This document shows, piece after piece, positions 37,747 to 47,330 of a stretch of 64,000 nt of DNA. The position numbers and the translations under genes were made by a program. Source of the DNA: Anthracocystis setariae (taxonomy: Eukaryota > Basidiomycota > Ustilaginomycetes > Ustilaginales > Ustilaginaceae). The stretch is taken from the NCBI GenBank assembly GCA_928724745.1, contig CAKMXJ010000018.1, forward strand, positions 1 to 64,000, read 5' to 3'. Within the stretch, counting starts at the first letter, position 1. Every line of letters starts with the position of its first letter. The notes under the pieces are model-generated. The model was given only the letters and a program-made list of their open reading frames with translations. It had not been told where the DNA came from and did not search any database.

Positions 37747-39414
37747 ATGTCGTTGGAAGCGCGTACAAGCTCTAGCAACATGGGTGCTGCAGCTGGGAGC
37801 TCAGGCTCAGGCTCAGGCTCAGGTCTCCAACAGCGTCGTCCTTCAAGATCTTCCCAGACCGATGCGACAGAGGCTCGTGACTTTCGAGCTCGTCTTGGCT
37901 CCATCTCCTCGCTCGCTTACGCTGCCAAACATCCCATCGAAGAGGACGAGGAAGACGAAAAGGACCACAGTCGCAACTACAGCAAACACTCCGACGACAG
38001 CAAACCCACCAGCGACGACGACTACGAATCTCGCCCCACTACACCTCCAATTGTCGATACAAGTTATTCTCCAATGCAGCAACGTCGTCCATCAATTAGC
38101 TCCTCAACCATCGCAACCGTCACTGCCGAGTTGCCACCGATGGATCGAGGGGCAGCAGCGTGGCGCTTTCTCGCGTGTGGATTTGTGATTTGGTCCATGG
38201 TCTGGGGAGTCGCCTACTCGTACGGATCCTTCCAAGACTACCACGAACACAACCTGGATTCGCCGTTCTACGGTTCCAGCATCACCAGCATCTCTGCGGT
38301 TGGAACGCTCGTCATCGGCTGCAGTCACTTTGTGCCGCTCCTTCTGCGCGGGTTCCTCGCCACGTTTCCGCATCTGCATCGAAAGCTCGTGGCGGCGAGT
38401 CTCGTGCTCAGTGCATTGAGCCTGCTCGTCGGATCGTTTTCCAAACACATCATCATGCTCATCGTATTCCAGGGCATCTTCTTCGGCATCACCAGCGGTG
38501 TCCTTCTCACACCGGTCGTGCTGTATATCCCGCAATGGTTCGATAAGAAACGAGGGTTTGCCACCAGTTGCATCTTCATGGGCTCGGGTGTGGGTGGGGT
38601 CGTATTCCCGCTCATTCTCAATGCGCTGCTCACCTCGGTTGGTTTCGCTTGGACCATGCGAGTGTGGTCGCTCGCTCAGATCGTGTTCACCGGAACAGCA
38701 CTTTACTTTGTCAAGCCGAGACTCACCGTCCCGTCCGTGGGCAAGGTTCTTACTTCGTCGAAACTCGAACTCGTCCGAATGCTGCTTCCTGGCGATCTCT
38801 CCTCGTTGCTCCACCCGGTCGCGCTCATCTATTTCCTCGTCATCATGTTCCAAGCGTTCGGTTGGTACATCGTTTCGCTCTACATTGCGACGTATGCTAC
38901 CGCGCTCGGCTTCAACTCTACCACCTCCACAGGCATCCTGTCCGCCTTCAACGCCTCCGCCATCATTGGCTACATGGTCACGGGCCCAGCGATCGACAGG
39001 GTGTCGTTCATCATTGCCATGGCGATCTCGTCTGGGTTTTGTGGGATCTTTGCGTTCTGCTTGTTGGGTTTTGCCACGTCGTTGCCGATGATCCTGGTGT
39101 TCGTTATGACGTTTGGTGCAGCGGGTGGCGGGTTTGGTTGCTACATCACTCCGATCGCACGCGATGTTGCATTCCAGACCAAGTCGGACAATTCGTTGCA
39201 GTTTCTGGCGTGGATGTTCATCCGTGGAACCGCCGCCGTCTCTGGCCCCCTCATCGGCTCAGCGCTGTATAGGACTAATGTTCACACGGTTGACCCCCAT
39301 GCAGGTCAGTATGGCATCAACGGCTTCGAACGGCTCATCGTCTTCGTCGGTAGCTCAATGAGTTTAGCTGCCATCGCCGCTTTGGCCGCTTTGGTGTTTA
39401 AGAAGATCTCGTAA
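37747..39414 (+). CDS. MCT-type major facilitator transporter
   Basis: 555 aa, single exon, ATG 37747 (TCATCATG). A hydrophilic Ser/Gly-rich and acidic N-terminal tail of about 135 residues (SSGSGSGSG at 18-26) precedes twelve predicted membrane spans. WRFLACGFVIWSMVWGVAYS (TM1), the loop YIPQWFDKKRGFATS, and the glycine-rich GSGVGGVVFPLI after it fit the monocarboxylate-transporter branch (TC 2.A.1.13). Fungal members carry monocarboxylates or, as Mch5, riboflavin; the substrate cannot be told here. Plasma membrane location is expected. Confidence 0.88.
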   Translation: MSLEARTSSSNMGAAAGSSGSGSGSGLQQRRPSRSSQTDATEARDFRARLGSISSLAYAAKHPIEEDEEDEKDHSRNYSKHSDDSKPTSDDDYESRPTTPPIVDTSYSPMQQRRPSISSSTIATVTAELPPMDRGAAAWRFLACGFVIWSMVWGVAYSYGSFQDYHEHNLDSPFYGSSITSISAVGTLVIGCSHFVPLLLRGFLATFPHLHRKLVAASLVLSALSLLVGSFSKHIIMLIVFQGIFFGITSGVLLTPVVLYIPQWFDKKRGFATSCIFMGSGVGGVVFPLILNALLTSVGFAWTMRVWSLAQIVFTGTALYFVKPRLTVPSVGKVLTSSKLELVRMLLPGDLSSLLHPVALIYFLVIMFQAFGWYIVSLYIATYATALGFNSTTSTGILSAFNASAIIGYMVTGPAIDRVSFIIAMAISSGFCGIFAFCLLGFATSLPMILVFVMTFGAAGGGFGCYITPIARDVAFQTKSDNSLQFLAWMFIRGTAAVSGPLIGSALYRTNVHTVDPHAGQYGINGFERLIVFVGSSMSLAAIAALAALVFKKIS

Positions 39415-39940
39415 CGTTCTCTTCCTTCTCATTCCCATCACCACTGTACAGTATGCTATGCTTAAACCCAGCCCCGTTCGCAACGTTAGTGTAGAGCCCG
39501 ACGTAGGATGACGTTATTTGTCTTGCCTATAGATGTGATTTTTTGGTGGTTTTATTCGCCTTATTTTTCGTGTTTCTTTTTTTTTATTCCCTCCTTTTTC
39601 TCATCAACCCTCTGCTTTGTGGCCGTGCAACACCGGATCTTGAAAGTCATCCGTTCTTCATGTCGACATCCCAACCCCCCCAACGGCAACATCGACCAAC
39701 ATCCTATCCACCAGCGCACCACCAAGAACGCCTGTTCTCACCGCCGTCAGCAAAGCCAAAGTTCCTGCAACTGATCTTGACACCAAAACACCAATGCTCC
39801 CCCATCGCAATCGGAACCAGCCAAATCCGCCTCGCTGCATCCCAGCCTTCTGCACAAACTCACGCATGACGACACACTCCCACATGCTCTCAGCATAACA
39901 AAAAGCTTCTTGCAATTCACCAACACGAGTTGGTACCCCT
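39415..39940. other. Convergent 3' intergenic region
   Basis: Between the MFS gene (+) and the next gene (-). It contains CACTGTACAGTATG at 39442-39455, a T-rich stretch (39540-39600), and no supported gene. Confidence 0.5.
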
Positions 39941-41863
39941 CTACGCAGCATCAAGCCCGAGCTTACCCTTCACCCCCTGAAAGTCAACATAATTATCCTC
40001 AGAATCCGCATCCCTCCTGACGACCGCTTCGACAATCAACCTGCGCTTTACGACCCTCTCATCTGCGCTGCCCTCACCATACAACGTCCTCGCCGCCCTT
40101 TCGGAAAGTACACCAAACGCACACATGACATTCTCGTAACCCGTGTACGCCCCCACCGCGGACGCCGTCAATGGCACACTCACTGCTTGCACCAGCGGCG
40201 ATGGCGTGGGCGAAGATGAAGGCGTCGACGACTCTGCCGGAGTGGATGCGTCTGGCGATGCACTGCTCCCCGTCTTCCTCGCTCTCGCACGTGCCCGAGC
40301 TGTCTTGGGCTGGATCGTGTCAGCCACGCGCGTCATTTTAGCCATCATCTTGCGTTCCGTATGCGAGTGCGCATCGTGCTGCGCCGCCTCGGCAGCTTCC
40401 AGCTCGGCCTCAGCTGCTGCTCGCAGGATACGTTTCTCCGCTTTTGAAGGGAGGTAGACGATGTCCGACTGATCGAGGCCGTTGAGAATGTCGCTCTTGG
40501 CTCGATTTAGCGTGGTGGAGCCATGGCTGTTGTTGGTGCTGGCGAGACTGTTGGTAGCTTTGAGCAGCCTGCGTTTGGTCTGAGCCGACATGGTCAGCTC
40601 TTCCTCATCCTCGACGGCCAGTGCAGGAACCTCGATTGCTTCGACGGCCGCTAGGGACATTGAGTCTTGCGATGGGTCGGCACCTGCAAGAGGAGGCGGC
40701 AATGGGGTTTGTTGCTCAGCAATGTCGAAGCCGTAGAGGCCAGCAGCACCTGTCTCGAGCAAGTGAGATCTCGTCTCGTCGCCGAGGTCTGCAGTGAGAA
40801 TATAAGGCTGTAGGGCGTGCATAGCCTCGGTGGAGGCAAGCGCACGCAAGCTGAGTTTGGATCCGTTAGCGGTGGAGTGAGACGATGACATTTTGACGGC
40901 ATGGGTTGGCAGCGCCGCACTGGCGGCATCGCTTTGTTCGGCCGGTGTCAGGTTCAACTTCTCCAATGCGAGCACACGTTGGACCTGACAGCGAGCTCCG
41001 ACTTGGGCCGCCATGAGGGAGAGAAGCTTGAGCGAATCCTTCATTGAATCGGGATCCAGCCCGATGAGAGTGCCGTCATCGAGCACGCCAATCTCGTAGA
41101 CTGCAAGACCTCCACCTTCGAGAAGCCTCCATTTGAGCTGGGTGACGAGCCTGTCGAAGCGCTCCCTGCTAGGTGGCAGGATCTTGAGCTTGTATTCCAG
41201 ATTTCCCTTTTGATCTACCTCAGGGGCGATGGGACCGAAGGAGGAAGGCGATGAGGCGTTGTGTCCGTCTGTACCGGTCGGTGTGGCTGACAGGCCGACG
41301 GCAGGGGCAGCCTGGATTGCGGGGGAATTCCGCGTTGTTATCGCCATGATGGGATCGAGCCCGACATGCTGGAGGGGCGAAGATGAGTATGCGACGGTCT
41401 CGGAAGTTCTACGAACAGCAGGATTGAGGAGCGGAGAGTTCGAATGGTCGCGGGATGTGCGGTGTGGCGAGTGATCAACGCGGTCGGGTTGGGGTTGCCA
41501 AGATATTGAAAGAGATCTGTGTGGGTGCATTGCAGCTTGACCTGATGGAAATGACGGCTCGTGAGTTTGAAGCTGTTGGTCGATGCTGACATCCATATCG
41601 AGCGAAAAGAAGCCATCTGGCTCGTCGCTCATGTCTGGCATGGACTCGTCGTCGCCAGACATGTTGAGCAGATGGAGTGCAGGGAGCTGGTCACCGTCCA
41701 TGGGCTGATGCTTTGTGTTGGCTGACTCAGAAGCACCAAGCGGATGTGAAGAAGGGGGCGTGGGAGGTGCAGTCGTGGATGCACTGGTAGACGCTGAGCT
41801 CGAGAGACGAGTCGACCAGGGTGAGGCTACGCGCGGTGATCGTGATATCTGTTCGCCAAACAT
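39941..41863 (-). CDS. Protein with GTPBP1/2 N-terminal motif, no GTPase domain
   Basis: 640 aa from ATG 41863 (MFGEQISRS). After about 230 low-complexity residues comes NLEYKLKILPPSRERFDRLV then TQLKWRLLEGGGLAVYEIGV and LDDGTLIGLDPDSMKDSLKL. This pattern is typical of the region before the G domain in GTPBP1/GTPBP2-like proteins. No P-loop or DxxG is found; instead there is a Ser/Ala/Glu-rich stretch and a C-terminal block (YTGYENVMCAFGVLSERAAR ... KRRLIVEAVVRRDADSEDNY). It could be a fungal regulator that kept only the N-terminal module. Function unknown. Confidence 0.7.
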   Translation of the reverse strand: MFGEQISRSPRVASPWSTRLSSSASTSASTTAPPTPPSSHPLGASESANTKHQPMDGDQLPALHLLNMSGDDESMPDMSDEPDGFFSLDMDVSIDQQLQTHEPSFPSGQAAMHPHRSLSISWQPQPDRVDHSPHRTSRDHSNSPLLNPAVRRTSETVAYSSSPLQHVGLDPIMAITTRNSPAIQAAPAVGLSATPTGTDGHNASSPSSFGPIAPEVDQKGNLEYKLKILPPSRERFDRLVTQLKWRLLEGGGLAVYEIGVLDDGTLIGLDPDSMKDSLKLLSLMAAQVGARCQVQRVLALEKLNLTPAEQSDAASAALPTHAVKMSSSHSTANGSKLSLRALASTEAMHALQPYILTADLGDETRSHLLETGAAGLYGFDIAEQQTPLPPPLAGADPSQDSMSLAAVEAIEVPALAVEDEEELTMSAQTKRRLLKATNSLASTNNSHGSTTLNRAKSDILNGLDQSDIVYLPSKAEKRILRAAAEAELEAAEAAQHDAHSHTERKMMAKMTRVADTIQPKTARARARARKTGSSASPDASTPAESSTPSSSPTPSPLVQAVSVPLTASAVGAYTGYENVMCAFGVLSERAARTLYGEGSADERVVKRRLIVEAVVRRDADSEDNYVDFQGVKGKLGLDAA

Positions 41864-42969
41864 GATGGTGGCTTGTCCCAAAAAGAAAAGTGATGTCGAA
41901 TGAAAGGTGGAAGTTCTAGAGGCGGTAAAGACCAGATATCCTTTCGATCATGTTGATATGTGCTTGAGGGCGAGGATGACAGAGTTGACGCGGTGGGGCC
42001 GGACCTTGTTGATGACGAAACGTGCGACGCGGTGGGGCGAGAATTGCAAAAGCAAGTATCGATTTTGCTTGGGAGACCAGCTGTGAGAGCGTTATCAGTG
42101 GTACTGACGGTATGATGGTGGAAGTGATGGTGGCGTGGATGGTGGTGGTGGTGATGAGCGCCGGATCGATCAAGTGCTAGTAAAGCAAAGCAAAGCTGAG
42201 CCTTTTTGGGGTCAAGGTACGAATCGAGTCAGTCAAGTGACATGAAATGCTGAGCCGGAGAAGCCGACTTGGATTGCTGCACCCTGCCTGCATTGCGCGT
42301 GCATACTACTCACTTACTGCAATTTAGCTTTGGAGGCTCTGTTCGGCGCTCCCCCGCAGGCAACACGTAACCGTGCAAGAAGCAATCAATTATTATTTAA
42401 TTATTTTAGCAGATCATCTCAGTTTCGTAATCGGGTATGCCGATGGGGCCTACTATCAGATCACAGCCCTCGCGGGGTCACAAACGTCAGCCTGCGTGGA
42501 GCGTTTTTTTCTATCGGAACACTGCTCTCGCTCAGATCACCCTCTCTTTTTGACTTCACCAGTCAGTCAGTCAGCGTGTCGGCTTGGCCTTCGTTTTTCT
42601 TCGAGAAATCCAAAAAAACGCCCACCGCGCCCACACACGGCTACACCAATGCTGCTGCTGCCGCTGCCGCTGTCGCTGCTGCCAATTTCGGACACCTCAG
42701 CCGAACTGCGTGGTCCCCCCGCCCCCCCCTTTCTGTGTGTCACAGCCTCCACCTGTGATTCACCTGAAAAGGCTACGAAGTTGCAATTCGCCGTCTTCCT
42801 CTCTTCAATCACATCGATCATCCTCCTCCTCGCCGTCCTTCTTGACTCCGCTTCGTCTGTTTCCCCCCCCCCCCATCCCATCCACCATCTCAATTCTCTC
42901 GGTTTGAACCCAACCGAATTCGAAATCGGCCTTTATTAGCTAAAGCACCAACAAACATCCTCGCCCATT
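41864..42969. promoter_or_regulatory. Divergent promoter region
   Basis: Serves the gene at 41863 (-) and POM33-like gene at 42970 (+). CT-rich stretches with poly-C (42865-42876) and a CAG/CTG-type run (42655-42685) precede the + gene. ORFs here have no motif and are considered chance. Confidence 0.45.
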
Positions 42970-43901
42970 ATGGTAAGTCTTGACCCATGCAGTTGCGGTT
43001 GTGCTTCTTTTCGTCAATCCATGCTGACCGTATTTGTTTCTGTCTGTCTATATCACGCTGCAACGGCTACAGCCACGACCGACGGCATCGACGCCGCACC
43101 TCGTGTGGGCTGCGGGCCATTTCATCTGCTTCAGTGCAGGACTTCGCTACCTTGTCGGCTCGCTCATGTTTGCCACGTCTCAAGGCGCGCTTTCGCGATG
43201 GTACACTGCGACGTACATCGGAGCCATCCTTTCCTACTGCGTCGTGGTCTACAAGTCATTCGGCGTTCCTCAGCTCAACAAGGCGTACATGCAGCGCGCG
43301 TTGATGGATGAAAACGTGCAATACCTCTTCGCCGCCGTGTACTGGTTCTTGTCGAAACCCATCTTTATCACGCTGGTTCCATTTGTGACGTTTTCGCTCT
43401 TTCACCTGCTTACCTTTTTCAGGACCACGGTCATCCCTATGGCGTTTCCCTCGGCATCTCCTGCACCGGGAGCGAACCAGGCAGCAGCGGGGGGAGCTCC
43501 TGCGGCGCAACCGGCGGCTGCTCCGGCCAAAGTGGCCAAGTTCATCCAGTCGTGGGTCAAGGCCAACTACGATCCGGCGATGCGCTTTGTTGCGTATGCC
43601 GAGGTTGCCATCTTTGCACGCGTGCTGTTTGGTGCGGTGCTGTTGAGGAACTCGCTCATGGCTCCGTTGTTCTACGCCCACTTTCTGCGATTGCGCTTCT
43701 ATATGAGCTCGTTCACAAGGGCGGCTTTCCAACACGTCAAGCAGATCCTTGACGGTTACACTCAACATCAATCCTGTCCACCCGTCGTACGAAAGGCTTA
43801 TCTTACCCTCACAGACCTCATCTCGAGATACGCAAGCTCAGTCCTCAGCGTCCAAACCCCTTCCAACCCAACAGCCGCTCCAGCTGCTGCTGCTGCTGCT
43901 C

Positions 43902-43956
<55 letters not shown>

Positions 43957-44005
43957 GCAGCAGCAGCAACCCGCCCCCGCCGCCGCTGCACAACCCAGAA
44001 GATAA
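42970..44005 (+). CDS. Pom33/TMEM33-type nuclear pore membrane protein
   Basis: The exons are 42970-42972 (just ATG) and 43073-44005. The 100-bp intron has donor GTAAGT and acceptor GGCTACAG. 311 aa: MPRPTASTPHLVWAAGHFIC, then FSAGLRYLVGSLMF, YTATYIGAILSYCVVVYKSF, YLFAAVYWFLSKPIFITLVP and later membrane segments match Pom33/Tts1/TMEM33, which sits in the ER and nuclear envelope and helps nuclear pore distribution. The C-terminus after about residue 270 is a Gln run encoded by (CAA)n/(CAG)n (43900-43968). An intron directly after the start codon is notable. Confidence 0.88.
43898..43968 (+). repeat. (CAA)n/(CAG)n microsatellite
   Basis: About 22 CAA units followed by CAG units within the coding region of the Pom33-like gene, giving polyglutamine. 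Confidence 0.95.
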
Positions 44006-44312
44006 TCCCCCCCTTTATCTCTCTCTCACTCTCTCTCTCTCTTTGGCCAGCCTTTTCAAATAAATTCTCCCCCCCCTAACGCATCTTCCCTCACCCCGTT
44101 CAATTCACGTAAATAGCCTCCTCCCCCGCTCTGACTCTTGTATGCTACGCTCAATCAACGTACTCCCCCCCACACACACGCACACACAAACACACATGGT
44201 CCCGATATCCACATGGCTGCACAGTGAATGTGCGACGAAACCAATCGGTACGCCAAATCATTTCACATTCTTTCTCCCGTTTTGATGAGTCGGCCTTACA
44301 TCCATTCACTGG
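44006..44312. other. Convergent 3' intergenic region
   Basis: Between the Pom33-like (+) and auxilin (-) genes. It contains CT dinucleotide and CA dinucleotide runs (44020-44040, 44170-44192). Confidence 0.6.
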
Positions 44313-47300
44313 CTACTGCTGTTGCGCGTTCCAAGCCTCGTTGAGGGCGTGAAAGGCGGCACTGGCGATCATCTTGTGTTCGACTGCGGCGTCGTTTTTG
44401 ATCTTGTCCGGATGCAGCCTTGCAATAGCCTTGGTGTAGTTCTTCTTGAGACTCGATGCGTCCAACACTTGATGAAGCGCGATGGGTTTCCAGCCGAGTT
44501 CGGGCCAGACGATAGTGTCGAGCGACGAGAGGAGCGCACGCAGGTTGGTCTCTTTCCCGCGCTTCCATGCCTCGATCTTGGCATCCACCGAGTCCTTGAG
44601 TGCAAACTTGGCCGATTCCTCCGCCGCCTGCTTCTGCTGTTGGTCTGCAAAGGCAGCGCTGGCTTTCTCGCCCGAAGCGGCCAATGGATTGGCTCGAGCG
44701 GGAGCCTTTCGGACAGGTGCAGCAGCCGATGACGAAGCGGGACCAACCACTTTATCACCCAACATCTTGCCACAACGATGAATCCCCTCCCTTGCAAACG
44801 TCATATTGCTCGTAGCAGTCTTGACCCCAGATCCTTCCGCCTTTTCATACTCCAACAGCACCTCCCAATCCGCCTTGGCCAGCTTCCACTTTTCGCTGAC
44901 CTCGAGTGCCTGTGCACGCCTAACGAGCGCCTTCCCGTATGTCTCGCGCAAATTGAGATCAACCAGCTCCGCAGGTAGAGCTGCTTCCTCACTCGCTCGA
45001 TACACCGCTACTCTTCCATTGACGTCACGCTCTGCCCCACCAAACAGCGAAAGCACGATGGCTAGAAGCCGGTCGCAGTCCGCGACGGTGCCACTCGCAT
45101 CACCGTTCTTCAACCTCGCATGCGCCCGGTTACTGAGCAGCGGCACCAGACGGATCGAGTCGGACGAAGACGACTCGAGCGCAGAAATGCCCCTTGTGTA
45201 GCTGGCTTCAGCATCGCCATAGGCCCCACGGCGAAAGTGTTCGTTGCCCTCTTGCTTGTTGCGATTGGCGGACGAGATGGTGTGGGAGGCATCGGATGGA
45301 ATGGGACGTCGCTTGAGCGGTGCTTTGGTGGCGGGAGGGGTAGCAGCTGCAGACCGTGTCGGACCACGTCGATTGGGTGAAGCGTAACCTGCTTTCTGCG
45401 CGGCTGCTGGACGGGCAGAGACAGTCGGAGTCGGCGCTTGTTGAGGGACGTCTTGAGCCTTGGCAAACAGTGCACTAGCAGCCGAGGACATGGCAGCGGC
45501 TGCAGCTGCAACTCCACCGGTGGCAGCAGAAGGGGGCACGGGTCGACGAGGTGCCCTAGGTGGCTGCGCTTGAGGTCTCTGCTGCGCTGGTGGGTCATCC
45601 TCATTGTCCGAGTCCTTGAATCCACCAGCCTCCACTGGCTCTTCAGCTGCACGCGCCGACGCACCATTGGAAGCAGACCCAGCTTGCTCTGCCTCGGACA
45701 TTTCAGCATCGATCATCCACTTGGGTTTGCCCTGCCATTCGCTTGTTCTAGTCGATGCAGCAGCTCCACCCCATCTGCGCGCACGATGACGCTCGCTACC
45801 AGCGTCTGAAGGAGTGGCGCTACGCTCCCCATCTGCGCGGTTGCGCTCGTCCAAGGCTTTCTGTGCCTGGGCTTTGGCAGAGGACCAGAAGGCGCTTGCC
45901 TTGCTGAGGACCGAAGTGCCGATCTCAGAAGCCTGAGCGTAAAGTTGATCGGCTTGCTGCTGCCAGTCAGCACCAGCTTGAGTATCAGCTTGAGCTCGAG
46001 GGTCAGAGTTGCGTTGGTCGCTAGCTTGACGTCGACGTGGTTGGCGAGAGGCTTGAATGGCATCCTCATCATCCGAGTCTCGGAAGCGACCGGACCGAGA
46101 TTGGCGGTGCTCCTGAGCCTGCAACCTTCGTGCAAGCTGCTCATCTTTTTGAATGTCGTCGGGCGCACGACCAGGATCAGCGCCGCCGACAAGCATCTCG
46201 AGAGCGGCTTCAACGTTGACGCCCGTGTGGGTCTGAGCCAGAGCATACCTAGCCTGTTGGGGCGAAAAGCCCATCTCAACGATCTGACCAATGATGTGAG
46301 GCGGTGGAGACGAGGTTCGAGGCCGCGAAGAGGTAGCAGCAGGTCGGCTACCACTGGCTGGTGAAGGAACTCTGGAGCTGTTAGCAGAAGAGGAGGACGA
46401 GGAAGTTGACCTAGACAGAGCTGAAACTCGAGGATCCTGAGCCGAAAGAGAGGCGTTTGAGATGTCGGAAACGGGCATAGCAAGGGCGCCTAGGATGTCG
46501 TCCGCATCGTCATCCGTGCCGGTGTGAACGGCCACCTTGGGGGCGGGGCAGGGCTGGTCAAAGCTATCAAAGTCGAACGGATCGCTGGTGGGCTGTACTT
46601 GAGCTTTAGGTGCCCGATGACTTGCACTTGTTGCTTGCTTGCTGGGGACAGCGCTAGCCAAGGCGTCAAAATCCCATGGGTCGGCAGCAGCATTAGCAGC
46701 AGGATTCGATGCCGATTTTGGAGTAGTCGAGCTGACGGGTTTGATGGGTGTAGGTGAATCGAGACGCATGCTTGGAGTCAATGGAGTGGTCGATCTAGAG
46801 GCAGCATTGATGGATGTAATACCTGGGGCGGGAGCAGCAGTGGCATGGTTGCGTTGAGTGTTGGTAGACGCAGATGTGCCAAAGGCTGACGAATCGATGC
46901 CGGACCAAAGCGCATCATTGCGACGTTTCTCGGCTTCAGCAGTTTGCCTCGCGTGTTTCTGAGCTAGCTGCTGACGCTCTGCCAGACTCAGAGCAGCCTC
47001 GTTTGTCTTTGCAGAGGAGGAAGGAGCGAAGAGGGACGAGAAGGCGTCGGTGCTGGTGCTCGTGCTCGAAGGTGTGGGCTTGGAGGTAGCAGCATTGCTG
47101 GAGGCGGTGGATGGCTGAATGGGCGTCGCAAAGGTTGACGATGGCGAGGCGTAGTAGTTTGGTTTTGGTGAGCTAGACACGGATGCGAATACTGAGGTGT
47201 TGCGTGCGAAGGAGGAGGAGGAGGCCGATGAGGACGACGTTGAGGGTGGCTGTGTTGGCTGTGTGGGCTGAGTCGGCTTTGGCTTATTCTGGTTGGCAGC

Positions 47301-47330
47301 GTCCCAGCTGAGGTCCAGCAGATCGTCCAT
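44313..47330 (-). CDS. SWA2: Auxilin-like Hsp70 cochaperone (Swa2 type)
   Basis: 1,005 aa, ATG 47330. Order: a low-complexity N-terminus beginning MDDLLDLSWDAANQNKPK with short acidic/Phe and DPFDFDSF motifs likely to bind clathrin or adaptors; UBA domain (about 343-384, HIIGQIVEMGFSPQQARYAL); TPR repeats (about 680-860, NRNKQEGNEHFRRGAYGDAE); J domain at the C-terminus (about 940-1005) with the HPD motif in ARLHPDKIKND. UBA, TPR and J together match yeast Swa2/auxilin, which recruits Hsp70 to uncoat clathrin vesicles. The protein is longer than the yeast one because of disordered linkers. Confidence 0.92.
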   Translation of the reverse strand: MDDLLDLSWDAANQNKPKPTQPTQPTQPPSTSSSSASSSSFARNTSVFASVSSSPKPNYYASPSSTFATPIQPSTASSNAATSKPTPSSTSTSTDAFSSLFAPSSSAKTNEAALSLAERQQLAQKHARQTAEAEKRRNDALWSGIDSSAFGTSASTNTQRNHATAAPAPGITSINAASRSTTPLTPSMRLDSPTPIKPVSSTTPKSASNPAANAAADPWDFDALASAVPSKQATSASHRAPKAQVQPTSDPFDFDSFDQPCPAPKVAVHTGTDDDADDILGALAMPVSDISNASLSAQDPRVSALSRSTSSSSSSANSSRVPSPASGSRPAATSSRPRTSSPPPHIIGQIVEMGFSPQQARYALAQTHTGVNVEAALEMLVGGADPGRAPDDIQKDEQLARRLQAQEHRQSRSGRFRDSDDEDAIQASRQPRRRQASDQRNSDPRAQADTQAGADWQQQADQLYAQASEIGTSVLSKASAFWSSAKAQAQKALDERNRADGERSATPSDAGSERHRARRWGGAAASTRTSEWQGKPKWMIDAEMSEAEQAGSASNGASARAAEEPVEAGGFKDSDNEDDPPAQQRPQAQPPRAPRRPVPPSAATGGVAAAAAAMSSAASALFAKAQDVPQQAPTPTVSARPAAAQKAGYASPNRRGPTRSAAATPPATKAPLKRRPIPSDASHTISSANRNKQEGNEHFRRGAYGDAEASYTRGISALESSSSDSIRLVPLLSNRAHARLKNGDASGTVADCDRLLAIVLSLFGGAERDVNGRVAVYRASEEAALPAELVDLNLRETYGKALVRRAQALEVSEKWKLAKADWEVLLEYEKAEGSGVKTATSNMTFAREGIHRCGKMLGDKVVGPASSSAAAPVRKAPARANPLAASGEKASAAFADQQQKQAAEESAKFALKDSVDAKIEAWKRGKETNLRALLSSLDTIVWPELGWKPIALHQVLDASSLKKNYTKAIARLHPDKIKNDAAVEHKMIASAAFHALNEAWNAQQQ

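Noticed and set aside
42330..42939. ORFs of 142 and 188 codons upstream of the Pom33-like gene
   Set aside because: C/T-rich leader sequence, no motif, overlapping in different frames.
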